NCBI GenBank assembly: GCA_023807065.1
Contig: JAJJLU010000913.1
Coordinates: 1 to 14,299, forward strand
Direction: 5' to 3'
From: Isotricha intestinalis
Taxonomy: Eukaryota; Ciliophora; Litostomatea; Vestibuliferida; Isotrichidae
Length of the DNA: 14,299 bases
Shown here: positions 7,801 to 14,299 of the stretch, piece by piece
How the letters are laid out: each line of letters starts with the position of its first letter
Numbering within the stretch: the stretch's first letter is position 1
The notes under the pieces: generated by a model
Seen by the model: only the letters and a program-made list of their open reading frames with translations
Database searches by the model: none
Told to the model about the DNA's origin: nothing
Translations under genes and position numbers: made by a program

Positions 7801-10800
7801 AAATGGTTAACAATTATTAATAATGAAAAACTTATTAAACAAGGAAATTTAGGTTTAGATCAAATTGATAATGAAAAGAAAAATATTTCAGCTTTAATTA
7901 TGAAAATTATTAAAAGAAATATTGATAGAAATAATAATGAAAATATAATAAGAAATATAATTAATAAATGGTTAGAAAAAATTAAAAAAGAAAAAGAAAA
8001 ATATAATTCCAATGTAATAAAAGGAATAAATTTATTAAAAAAATACAATTCAATTTTATATTTCCAAGAACTAATGAATAAATTAAAAGAAAATTTATAT
8101 GATTCAATTGAAAATGAAAAAATAGAACAATTAAAAAAATTAATTCCAAAAAGAAATAAAATAGAAAATTTAATTTTATTAATAAATTTATATAAATGGA
8201 AAAGTAAAATCCAAAAAAAAGAAGATTTAAAAATAGACATTTTCAAACAAAGATATTTAAAAAATATAATAACAAAAAATAATAAAAATCAAATGACAAG
8301 TGCTTTATATAAATGGAAAAGTAATATTAAACAAAAAATAAATAATGTTCCAAAAAAAATAGGTTTAAATATATTAAATAAAACTTTACTAAAAGGACCA
8401 TTCAAAAAAATAAAAGAAACAAAAATAAAAAAAGTAATTCAAATTCCAAAAGATTTAACTTTAAAACAAGCATTATTAATAGGAGATTTAGTTTCAGCTA
8501 AATCACTTTCTTTAAAAAGAATTCCTTTATTACATTATTTTCTTAAATGGAAAAATATTATTAAAAAAGAAAAGGAAATCAATATTAAAAGAGAATTGTT
8601 CAATAAAATAATTTTAAGAGCTTTGAAAAAAAAGAATAATAATATCTTAAGGAAATATTTCAATAGATGGAAAGATAATATAATTAAAAGAAGTATTGAT
8701 GAATTAGAAAAAACTATTTTTATGAAATTGATGAGAAATATTTATTATAAAACACAAAATAATATTATGAAAAATAAAATTAATCTTTGGAAAAATATTA
8801 TTAATAAAATATCAAATAAAGAAAAAAATACAATTCAAGCTTTTGAAAATTTAAGAAAAATATTAACAAATCCAGTTTTCGAAAAAGTTAAAATCAAAAA
8901 ACAAAAAATTCCAGTTAATTCAAAATTAAAAAGTATAATAATCAATAAATATTTATCAAATAAAAGAAATAATTTAAGTAAATATATAAATAAATGGAGA
9001 AAAATTTTAGATAAAGAAAAAGAAAATGAATTAAAGAATAAAATAAAAACTCAAATATTAAGTATTTTGATAAATCAACAAAATATAAAAAAAGAAAATA
9101 ATTTAAGAAATAAATTAAGAGAAATATTATTAAAATGGAGAATTAAATCCCCTTTAAAAGATAATGTAATAGAAAAAATAAAAAACATAAGAAAAGGATT
9201 TGAATTATTAATAAATAGTTTGAGAAAATCATATTCAAATACAATTTATAATGGAATTAAAGAAAGAAAAAAATTTAGAGGAAGTAAAAAAATTATTAGT
9301 AAAATAATTAGTGAAATAAATCCTAAAATAAAAAGAAATATTCTTAGAAAATATTTAAATATTTGGAAAAATAAATTACCAAATAAAAAAGAAGATATTC
9401 AAAAAATAAAAAATTTCTTTAATTCAATAATAGATAATTCAAATTTTAAATCAAAAAAAAATGAACCATATAAAAAGATTATAGAAATATTAAAAGAAAT
9501 ATTAAAAAATAAAAACCAAAAGGCTCAAAAAATAATAAATTTCTTTAGGAAAATTAAATATAAAAGCTTGAAAAAAAAATTAGAAGAAAGAAACACAAAA
9601 CTTAAAAATTTAATAACAAAAAAAGATAATTTAAATATATTAAGATTATATTTTGCAAAATTAAGAAGAATCACAAGGAAAGAAAAAGCCATTAATGATG
9701 CTTTAATAATAAGAAAATTCTGTAAAATAAAATTAAATTTAATAAATAGAAAAAGAAATAAAATAAATGACTTTGTGAATGCAATTAAAAAAAGAATTTT
9801 AATAAAAATATTTAATCAAATATTAGGAGAAGGAAAAAATAAAAGAATATTACTTCTTTTAAAAAAATTATTTGATAATAAAGAAAAAGGAAATAAAAAA
9901 ACCATTAAAGAAAATTTATTAAAATGGAAAACAATTATTCCATTATTAAAAAAGATAAATTCAATTATTAAAATTCAAAGTGTTTTCAGAGGAATGAAAA
10001 CAAGAAAAAATAAAAATAACAAAAAAACTTTAATAAATAAATTAAAAGAAATTTTCAATAGAAAAGATAATAATAAAAATTTATTAAGATATTATTTATT
10101 TAAATGGAATCTTAGGAATCAAAAAGAAAAATGTGATGATAAAGTAAAAAAAATTCAGAGATTTTTAATTAAAAAAAAGAATAAAATTAATATTAAAAAC
10201 ACTAAAAAGAAATTAGAAAAATTATTTAGAAAATATTACTTGAAAAAAATAAAAGATATTTTAAGAAGATTAAAACCTGTTGATAAAAAAAGATATAATC
10301 AAATAATTGTTATTTTAGATAAAATTATAAAAAAAAGAATAAATGATTTCATTTTTAAAATGAAGAAATATATAATATTAAAAAAATTAAGAAATATATA
10401 TCCAAAAATAATAAATGCTCTAAAAAAATATTATTTGCCTTTATATTTAAGAAAATGGAAAATAATATCAATAGATGAAAGAGATAAAAGAATAAAAAAA
10501 ATTCAAAATTATCTTAAAAAGAATTTAATAAATAAAAAAGCCAAATCAAAACAAAAATTTATTTCTATCCTCAAATTTTTAGTTAACATAAAAGATGAAA
10601 ATAAAAAATCAAAATTAAAAAATATTTTATATATCTGGATAAAAAATTCAAGAAAAATAACTTTAAATATAAATGCTCAAATTATTCAAAAATTCTGTAA
10701 ATTAAAACAAAATAAGAAAACAAAACAAAAATTAGATTCTCAATTTATTTTAAAATTATTATTAAGAAAATATTTATTTTATCAAATCAAAAATAATTTA

Positions 10801-13800
10801 AAAGAAACTAATAATTACATAAAATTAATTAATGAAGCTTTAAATAAAGTTAAAGGAGTTGATAAAAGATATATTACAAATAATTTGATAAGTTATACTA
10901 ATGATAATATAAGAAGAAAATTACTTTTAAATATTTTAACAAAATTAAACCAAAACAATAAGGATAATATATTAAGAAAATTTTTATTGAAATGGAAAAA
11001 AATTTCTGATATAATAAATTTAAAAGCAATTTTAATTCAAAAATTCTTTAGAAAAATAAAAATGAAAAACAAGAATAAAAGCACACAAAGAATAAATGAA
11101 ATATTTCTTAATTTATTTTTAAAGCATGATTCAACTAAAAAAGATAAAATTTTCTATTATATGAGAAAATGGATGTTAAATTCAAAAAAGTTAGGTTGTA
11201 AAATTAATTCAGATAAAATTAAGATTTACTTAAATAGAAAATTAAATGAGAAAATCAAAAGAAATATTAATAAATTTCTTATTAAATTAATAAAAAAATT
11301 ATTAGGCAAAAAACTAAAAGATATAATAAGAATTAAAAAATTAAAAGATTCAATTATTAAATTCTTCATCAAAAAAATTATAAATAATATTAAAAATTAT
11401 GGAATATCAAATAAAAAGATTTCAGTTCTTAAAAGTACAATAAAATTACGTGGTTCAAAATTTAATATTATTCTCAGTAATTATTTAAATTTATGGAAAA
11501 ATAAAATAAAAATATTAAAAGAAAAAGAAAAAAATTATTCAATAATTATTCAAAAATTTCTCAAAAAATTAAAAGAAAAAAACAAAAATGTAAAATCAAT
11601 AAAAAAATTAAATTTACTTAAACAAATAATATTATTACATCCAAAAAAAAATTCATTAAGAGTTTATTTTAATAAATTTAGAACAAATATTAAAAAAATA
11701 GAACTTCAAGAAAATGCAGATATCATTAAAAATTTTTGTAGAATTGTTAAAAAAAGAAAAGATAATGAAAGAGAAAATAAACTTAGAAATAATATTAACA
11801 AAGCAATGGATATTTTATCTAAATTTAATCCTAATAAAAAATATGCTTTTGATAAAATTAAAAATGTGAAAACCACCAAAATTTTAAAACAATTATTTGA
11901 TTTTGTTAATAAGAAAAGAAATAATAATTTAAAAGATGCTTTTGATAAAATTAAAAGTACAAAAAATAAAAATAAAATAATGAAAATAATTATATTTAGG
12001 AAAAATTTTAATGATAAAATTTTAAAAAATAATTTGAAAAAATGGTTAGAACAAATAAATTTATTGAAAAAAAAATTAAAGGAAGAAAAAAATAGAAATG
12101 ATAAAATAAAATCAATATTAACACAGTTATTGAATAAAAAAGAAAATGATATTAAAAATAAATTAAGTATAAAGCTTTTGAAATATTTAAGTACAATTAA
12201 AAAATTAAAATTAAATGAATCAGCAACAAAAATTCAAAATTACTTAATTAAAAAAACTAAAGTAAAGAAAATAAAAAAATTATGGGAAAATATTTCAAAT
12301 TTATTATCACTAAAAATTTCAAAAGGACAATTAAAACAAATAATAAATAAATTACAATTATATATAATATACAAAAAATTAATAAATCAATTAAATGAAA
12401 GAATGAAATTATCTTCCTTTAATAATTTAATAAGCAAACTTAAACTTAAAAAAATTTTCTCAATTCTCAAAAATTTTATAACTAAAATAGATAATAATAA
12501 TAAAAATATCATTTTAAAAAAGTATTTAAATAAATGGAATAATATAATTCAAAAATTAAAATCTAAAAATGAAATTATTGAAAAAATGCTTAATACAATA
12601 GATAAAAGAAGAAAAATAATATCAACACAAACAATAATGAATGTAATATTAATTAAAAAATTATTACATGATATTTTAAGAATAAGAGCTTTATATTTCT
12701 TTAGAAAATTAAAAAAAATCTTTGAGTTGAAGAAGCGATTTAGTGCTCTTGGAGATTCCCTTATAAAAACAAAAGAAAATTTCCAAAATCAAAATAAGAA
12801 AAAATTCATATTAAAAATATATAAAATATATTATATGAAAATAATAGAAAAAATGTTTAATAAAATTAAAGAAAATACAAAAAAGATTAAGAAATCAAAT
12901 TTGAAATTATTCTTTAAATTGCTTAAACTAATAAATAATAAAAAATCAGAAAATAAATATTCAACAATTCATCAAGGTTCAAATGATAATAATATTATAT
13001 CAAAACTCCAATTTAGAGCACATATCTCTTCTCCTCAAAATAATATAATAAAAAATAGGAATATTCATAATTATATTATTCCATTATTTATAGATTATCT
13101 CAATAAGAAATTATTAGAAAGAAAAAAATATGTTTTTGAAAAAATAAAAGCAAATGATAGAAATAATAAATTAATAGAATTAATAAGAAAATACATTAAA
13201 AAAAGTCAAATAGAAAATAAAAGAAATTTCTTAAATAAATTATTATCAAATAATAAAAAACTTCAAAATAGAAATTCCTTATTATCCAAATTTAAAAATC
13301 TATTTAAAAAATATTACTTATACATATTAATAACCCAAATAAAATCTCATAATAAAACATTTAAAATATTTTATTTACTAAAAATGACATTTATGCATAT
13401 GGGAATATCACAAAAAAGATTTATAAGAGAATTATTAAGAAAATGGCGTTTTATATCATTTGTAAAAATAATAACGAAAAGAAAATTAGAACTATTGTAT
13501 AAAAATTTACATATAAGTTATCTTCAAATTGCAAATGATATATTTGGAGAAGAAAATAATAATGAAAGTATAATAAAAGAATTTGAAAGATTTGGTTCTA
13601 ATGTTGGTTTATTTAAAAATGAAACTTATGATTATAGTCAAGAAAGTTCGTTTTGTAGAAAAGTTAATAAAAAATATATTTTTGATACTCTTGAAACTGA
13701 TAACATTAAATTAATGGAAGAATATTATAATGAAAATTATCGCTTTAATAGAGATTTTATTATTAAAGAGAATATTGCTTTAAATCAAGAATTGAAAAAG

Positions 13801-13905
13801 GAAGAATTAAGTGAAGATGAAAAAGAAGTTATTCAAGATAAAAAAAGTAGAAGTCATAAACAATATAAAGATGATGATAATTATGATAAAAAAAGTTTTA
13901 AATAA
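4864..13905 (+). CDS. Giant Sfi1-like/IQ-motif repeat protein, probable centrin/calmodulin-binding scaffold
   Basis: 3013 residues in one exon, from ATG 4864 (AAAA before it) to TAA 13905. Residues 1-165 are polar and Pro/Ser-rich, about 165-285 Asn/Ser/Gly-rich, and ten Ser-Pro sites lie in residues 45-390. Two IQ motifs follow (466-485 AAKLIQNWWRELKEL; 488-506 IVKIQSFWRGRWVRK). Residues 550-1510 carry Trp-anchored repeats of the form L-R-K-Y-[LF]-x-K-W-[KR] (W571, 609, 693, 823, 863, 941, 981, 1036, 1112, 1151, 1229, 1269, 1309, 1378, 1425, 1501). From about 1590 to 2465 the same motif alternates with IQ-like motifs. A third motif, [AV]F-[DEN]-K-I-K, is frequent from 2328 to 2760. The last 40 residues are acidic/charged. 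Sfi1 family repeats bind centrin, and IQ motifs bind calmodulin or centrin. A structural scaffold of basal bodies or contractile/cortical fibres is inferred. No membrane segment or enzyme domain is visible, and composition is extreme in Lys, Asn, Ile and Leu. Confidence 0.85.
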   Translation: MQYHQSKLESQRPQQQKPILHPHDTSESGYNELIYMDPTLTQMMSPVTEGRQTLPRSPLDPLYSSVRIDLGSRGEASVMGEKPIHNLPFTKRYEPSPKTINVGESRQQSEYNIRTINRRSPNVLYSDNNIIMDQPINNNETFGYQDAGGGFQYESFKVAGQSPILNTNLGNINANRNLIGNRISPGSNNNISGLNKDNYANNSTANFYGNASRERGDGQNEGSGNNSNQGKQNFITGNFNYNSNNGSYNSINQSPNEINNQSLSPNNPAKNTYRYNNPTYSNMTINEVKNLVKRFTKVYDPKKTREGALISQSQIIVPGANDYIFNNRYKVLQKMNRLSNILLSKKNLNKSPNIEEIMNKSIESQKKTFDRHTLNKNSLSKQKNKISMRSPDRKFFYISLAMMSSKGPNTEDRTILRRMRFDKGGVVDLAQEERKKGKYKIRKVTNKRNIRNTLIIKPNPKYREQAAKLIQNWWRELKELYKMRYNMIVKIQSFWRGRWVRKYMYDILYLSFMYQSFCQIIQKVLVKHIRPYIFDLLMENRKKVFNVLRNLLISKNNRFMTLRIKFYFDKWINYIKQSEVRNLRGRKLFDIRNENERRINLLSKKFDKWVFISKVNNLKRNFDDVINVKNKYISIGKILDGCVKLGRKIAFKNLKNNILDYLRIKVRNEILKNIINNITIDNKDFIRKIIKKWLNNIKEDNSSEFKKKLSIELFENALNRISNNLIKSTFSKLSRIPKKEIIEKILIQEKTLEKENKIKGIHKNYLEASFLLENAILRLNYKDPLNAISEKINNYNINEKLIKCINLKEKVFGNILRKSLFNWYNNVFEKKGKKLINELIMRLLDNILKKIKQRILSNKLNQWKSILINKEDSDNLYKKLKGIDKLSLNIKSKIIKNYGNEFLNNLKKTINSRIFQSALLRIIENYFNKDRNKLRNLINKWRNQCRKIEIKILISKLIYSLGNRNDMNNRKLILSKFLNKWLTIINNEKLIKQGNLGLDQIDNEKKNISALIMKIIKRNIDRNNNENIIRNIINKWLEKIKKEKEKYNSNVIKGINLLKKYNSILYFQELMNKLKENLYDSIENEKIEQLKKLIPKRNKIENLILLINLYKWKSKIQKKEDLKIDIFKQRYLKNIITKNNKNQMTSALYKWKSNIKQKINNVPKKIGLNILNKTLLKGPFKKIKETKIKKVIQIPKDLTLKQALLIGDLVSAKSLSLKRIPLLHYFLKWKNIIKKEKEINIKRELFNKIILRALKKKNNNILRKYFNRWKDNIIKRSIDELEKTIFMKLMRNIYYKTQNNIMKNKINLWKNIINKISNKEKNTIQAFENLRKILTNPVFEKVKIKKQKIPVNSKLKSIIINKYLSNKRNNLSKYINKWRKILDKEKENELKNKIKTQILSILINQQNIKKENNLRNKLREILLKWRIKSPLKDNVIEKIKNIRKGFELLINSLRKSYSNTIYNGIKERKKFRGSKKIISKIISEINPKIKRNILRKYLNIWKNKLPNKKEDIQKIKNFFNSIIDNSNFKSKKNEPYKKIIEILKEILKNKNQKAQKIINFFRKIKYKSLKKKLEERNTKLKNLITKKDNLNILRLYFAKLRRITRKEKAINDALIIRKFCKIKLNLINRKRNKINDFVNAIKKRILIKIFNQILGEGKNKRILLLLKKLFDNKEKGNKKTIKENLLKWKTIIPLLKKINSIIKIQSVFRGMKTRKNKNNKKTLINKLKEIFNRKDNNKNLLRYYLFKWNLRNQKEKCDDKVKKIQRFLIKKKNKINIKNTKKKLEKLFRKYYLKKIKDILRRLKPVDKKRYNQIIVILDKIIKKRINDFIFKMKKYIILKKLRNIYPKIINALKKYYLPLYLRKWKIISIDERDKRIKKIQNYLKKNLINKKAKSKQKFISILKFLVNIKDENKKSKLKNILYIWIKNSRKITLNINAQIIQKFCKLKQNKKTKQKLDSQFILKLLLRKYLFYQIKNNLKETNNYIKLINEALNKVKGVDKRYITNNLISYTNDNIRRKLLLNILTKLNQNNKDNILRKFLLKWKKISDIINLKAILIQKFFRKIKMKNKNKSTQRINEIFLNLFLKHDSTKKDKIFYYMRKWMLNSKKLGCKINSDKIKIYLNRKLNEKIKRNINKFLIKLIKKLLGKKLKDIIRIKKLKDSIIKFFIKKIINNIKNYGISNKKISVLKSTIKLRGSKFNIILSNYLNLWKNKIKILKEKEKNYSIIIQKFLKKLKEKNKNVKSIKKLNLLKQIILLHPKKNSLRVYFNKFRTNIKKIELQENADIIKNFCRIVKKRKDNERENKLRNNINKAMDILSKFNPNKKYAFDKIKNVKTTKILKQLFDFVNKKRNNNLKDAFDKIKSTKNKNKIMKIIIFRKNFNDKILKNNLKKWLEQINLLKKKLKEEKNRNDKIKSILTQLLNKKENDIKNKLSIKLLKYLSTIKKLKLNESATKIQNYLIKKTKVKKIKKLWENISNLLSLKISKGQLKQIINKLQLYIIYKKLINQLNERMKLSSFNNLISKLKLKKIFSILKNFITKIDNNNKNIILKKYLNKWNNIIQKLKSKNEIIEKMLNTIDKRRKIISTQTIMNVILIKKLLHDILRIRALYFFRKLKKIFELKKRFSALGDSLIKTKENFQNQNKKKFILKIYKIYYMKIIEKMFNKIKENTKKIKKSNLKLFFKLLKLINNKKSENKYSTIHQGSNDNNIISKLQFRAHISSPQNNIIKNRNIHNYIIPLFIDYLNKKLLERKKYVFEKIKANDRNNKLIELIRKYIKKSQIENKRNFLNKLLSNNKKLQNRNSLLSKFKNLFKKYYLYILITQIKSHNKTFKIFYLLKMTFMHMGISQKRFIRELLRKWRFISFVKIITKRKLELLYKNLHISYLQIANDIFGEENNNESIIKEFERFGSNVGLFKNETYDYSQESSFCRKVNKKYIFDTLETDNIKLMEEYYNENYRFNRDFIIKENIALNQELKKEELSEDEKEVIQDKKSRSHKQYKDDDNYDKKSFK
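6571..9370 (+). repeat. Coding repeats: Trp motifs at about 40-residue spacing
   Basis: Inside the giant gene, sixteen motifs resembling L-x3-[YFI]-x2-[KR]-W-[KR] occur without adjacent IQ motifs. Several follow each other at 38-40 residues: W571-609, 823-863, 941-981, 1112-1151 and 1229-1269-1309. A typical unit is ILRKYFNRWKDNI. Between the Trp motifs lies a second predicted helix ending in KN or NN. The repeats are protein-level; their DNA is diverged. Confidence 0.7.
9640..12270 (+). repeat. Coding repeats: paired YxxKW plus IQ-like modules
   Basis: Ten units pair a Trp-type motif with an IQ-like motif. The IQ-like motifs start near residues 1613 (ALIIRKFCKIK), 1701 (IIKIQSVFRGMK), 1761 (VKKIQRF), 1877 (IKKIQNYL), 1938 (AQIIQKFCK), 2055 (AILIQKFFRK), 2116 (SDKIKIYLNRK), 2226 (SIIIQKFLKK), 2285 (ADIIKNFCRI) and 2454 (ATKIQNYL). 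The distance from the Trp (or the Leu/Phe/Ile in its place) to the Ile of the IQ is 16 in six units and 12, 14, 15 and 18 in the others. Confidence 0.7.
11845..11956 (+). repeat. Two copies of the AFDKIK motif, 93 bp apart
   Basis: GCTTTTGATAAAATTAAAA is found at 11845 and again at 11938, coding AFDKIK at residues 2328 and 2359, 31 residues apart. Weaker relatives are AFKNLK (650), PFKKIK (1179), VFEKVK (1338), MFNKIK (2664) and VFEKIK (2757). The exact 19-base identity suggests a local duplication or strong constraint. Confidence 0.6.
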
Positions 13906-14275
13906 AAAATCTCCTGAGAAAAATAAAGAAAAAAGAAAATTTAAAAAAGCTAAATATCTCTTCAATAAATATTTATTGTATATTATTTTAATTTTTAGTA
14001 AAAACAAAATACGAAATTAATTCTTTTTTTCACTTATTTGCTTTTTATTTTTAAACTAAATAAAATATTGATTTATTTTCATTTTCATATCACTGAAACT
14101 TTAAAAATAAAGAATGTATTGTAAAAGAATTTTATTATTTCCTTATATAAATTATAATTATTGATAATATTAAATATTAATATAAAAAATGATAATTATA
14201 ATAAATAAAAAATGTAAAAAATAAAAATAATATAAATAAAAATATAAAATATGGAAATTAAAAGTAAAGATAAAT
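13906..14275. other. Gene-free subtelomeric stretch
   Basis: 370 bp lie between the stop of the giant gene and the first telomeric unit. The region is A/T only in long runs, with no supported frame, RNA gene, tandem repeat or degenerate telomeric unit. It must contain the transcript 3' end; several AATAAA-like words are present but are uninformative at this base composition. Confidence 0.6.
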
Positions 14276-14299
14276 GGGGATTGGGGATTGGGGATTGGG
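14276..14299 (+). repeat. Telomeric repeat (GGGGATT)n at the chromosome end
   Basis: Three exact units GGGGATT (14276-14282, 14283-14289, 14290-14296) plus GGG run to the last base. These are by far the most G-rich bases in the window and begin abruptly after AT-rich DNA. The G-rich strand points 5' to 3' toward the end, as required for a right-hand telomere. The complement reads as (CCCCAAT)n. The array is probably longer in the cell and truncated in the assembly. The alternative, an internal G-rich microsatellite, is less likely because it is terminal. Confidence 0.85.

Noticed and set aside
7860..8246. Minus-strand open frame of 128 codons resembling a membrane protein
   Set aside because: The hydrophobic look is the antisense of AAA/AAT/TTA codons in the repeat array; not a gene.
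914..13905. Ciliate-type reassignment of TAA/TAG to glutamine
   Set aside because: A 3013-codon frame uses CAA for Gln and contains no internal TAA, TAG or TGA, so a single TAA at 2738 does not indicate a variant code.
13807..14020. Overlapping frames on both strands at the 3' end of the giant gene
   Set aside because: Mostly inside the coding 3' end in other phases, low complexity, no homology signal. The plus frame extends 115 bp past the stop but is only Lys-rich runs.
1..14299. tRNA, rRNA, CRISPR or transposon features
   Set aside because: No cloverleaf-like GC-containing segment, rRNA-like conserved word, regularly spaced repeat array or transposase motif was seen on either strand.

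Overview
This is a very AT-rich nuclear sequence from a single-celled eukaryote. Reading frames are long and uninterrupted, every complete gene ends in TAA, tryptophan is TGG throughout and glutamine is almost always CAA, so the code looks standard. I see no canonical intron. The window ends in a short G-rich array of the heptamer GGGGATT (three units plus GGG, positions 14276-14299), in the orientation expected of a right-hand chromosome end. Extreme AT content, standard code, compact intron-poor genes, a leishmanolysin-type protease, a giant Sfi1/IQ-like protein and a (CCCCAAT)n-type telomere together suggest a ciliate macronuclear chromosome, possibly a litostome such as a rumen entodiniomorph. 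That placement is inference from memory of such genomes. Another AT-rich protist is not excluded.

Layout, left to right. (1) 1-362, minus strand: the first 120 codons of a secreted leishmanolysin/GP63-like metalloprotease, cut by the window edge before its zinc site. (2) 363-913: divergent intergenic region with a perfect 12-bp inverted repeat at 843-872. (3) 914-3562, plus strand: one reading frame for a GPI ethanolamine-phosphate transferase of the PIG-O/PIG-G type, broken only by an in-frame TAA at 2738-2740. The frame continues for 273 codons after the TAA and supplies the C-terminal membrane half. (4) 3855-4292, plus strand: a small basic, partly coiled-coil protein I do not recognise. 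(5) 4293-4863: intergenic, turning into a G-poor, A/C-rich leader with repeated CCTTTAA. (6) 4864-13905, plus strand: a single-exon gene for a 3013-residue filament-like protein built of tryptophan-anchored Sfi1-like repeats and IQ-like motifs. (7) 13906-14275: gene-free subtelomere. (8) The telomere.

The genes share no obvious pathway. The leishmanolysin and the GPI transferase are divergently arranged. Many leishmanolysins are GPI-anchored, so a link is conceivable, but the window does not show one. The most interesting object is the giant protein. In its C-terminal half, tryptophan motifs and IQ-like motifs alternate as a two-part module with a near-constant 16-residue offset. In its N-terminal half the tryptophan motifs recur at about 40-residue spacing without IQ motifs. 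This looks like a scaffold binding two kinds of EF-hand protein (centrin and calmodulin), as in contractile or cortical fibre systems of ciliates; the function is inferred.
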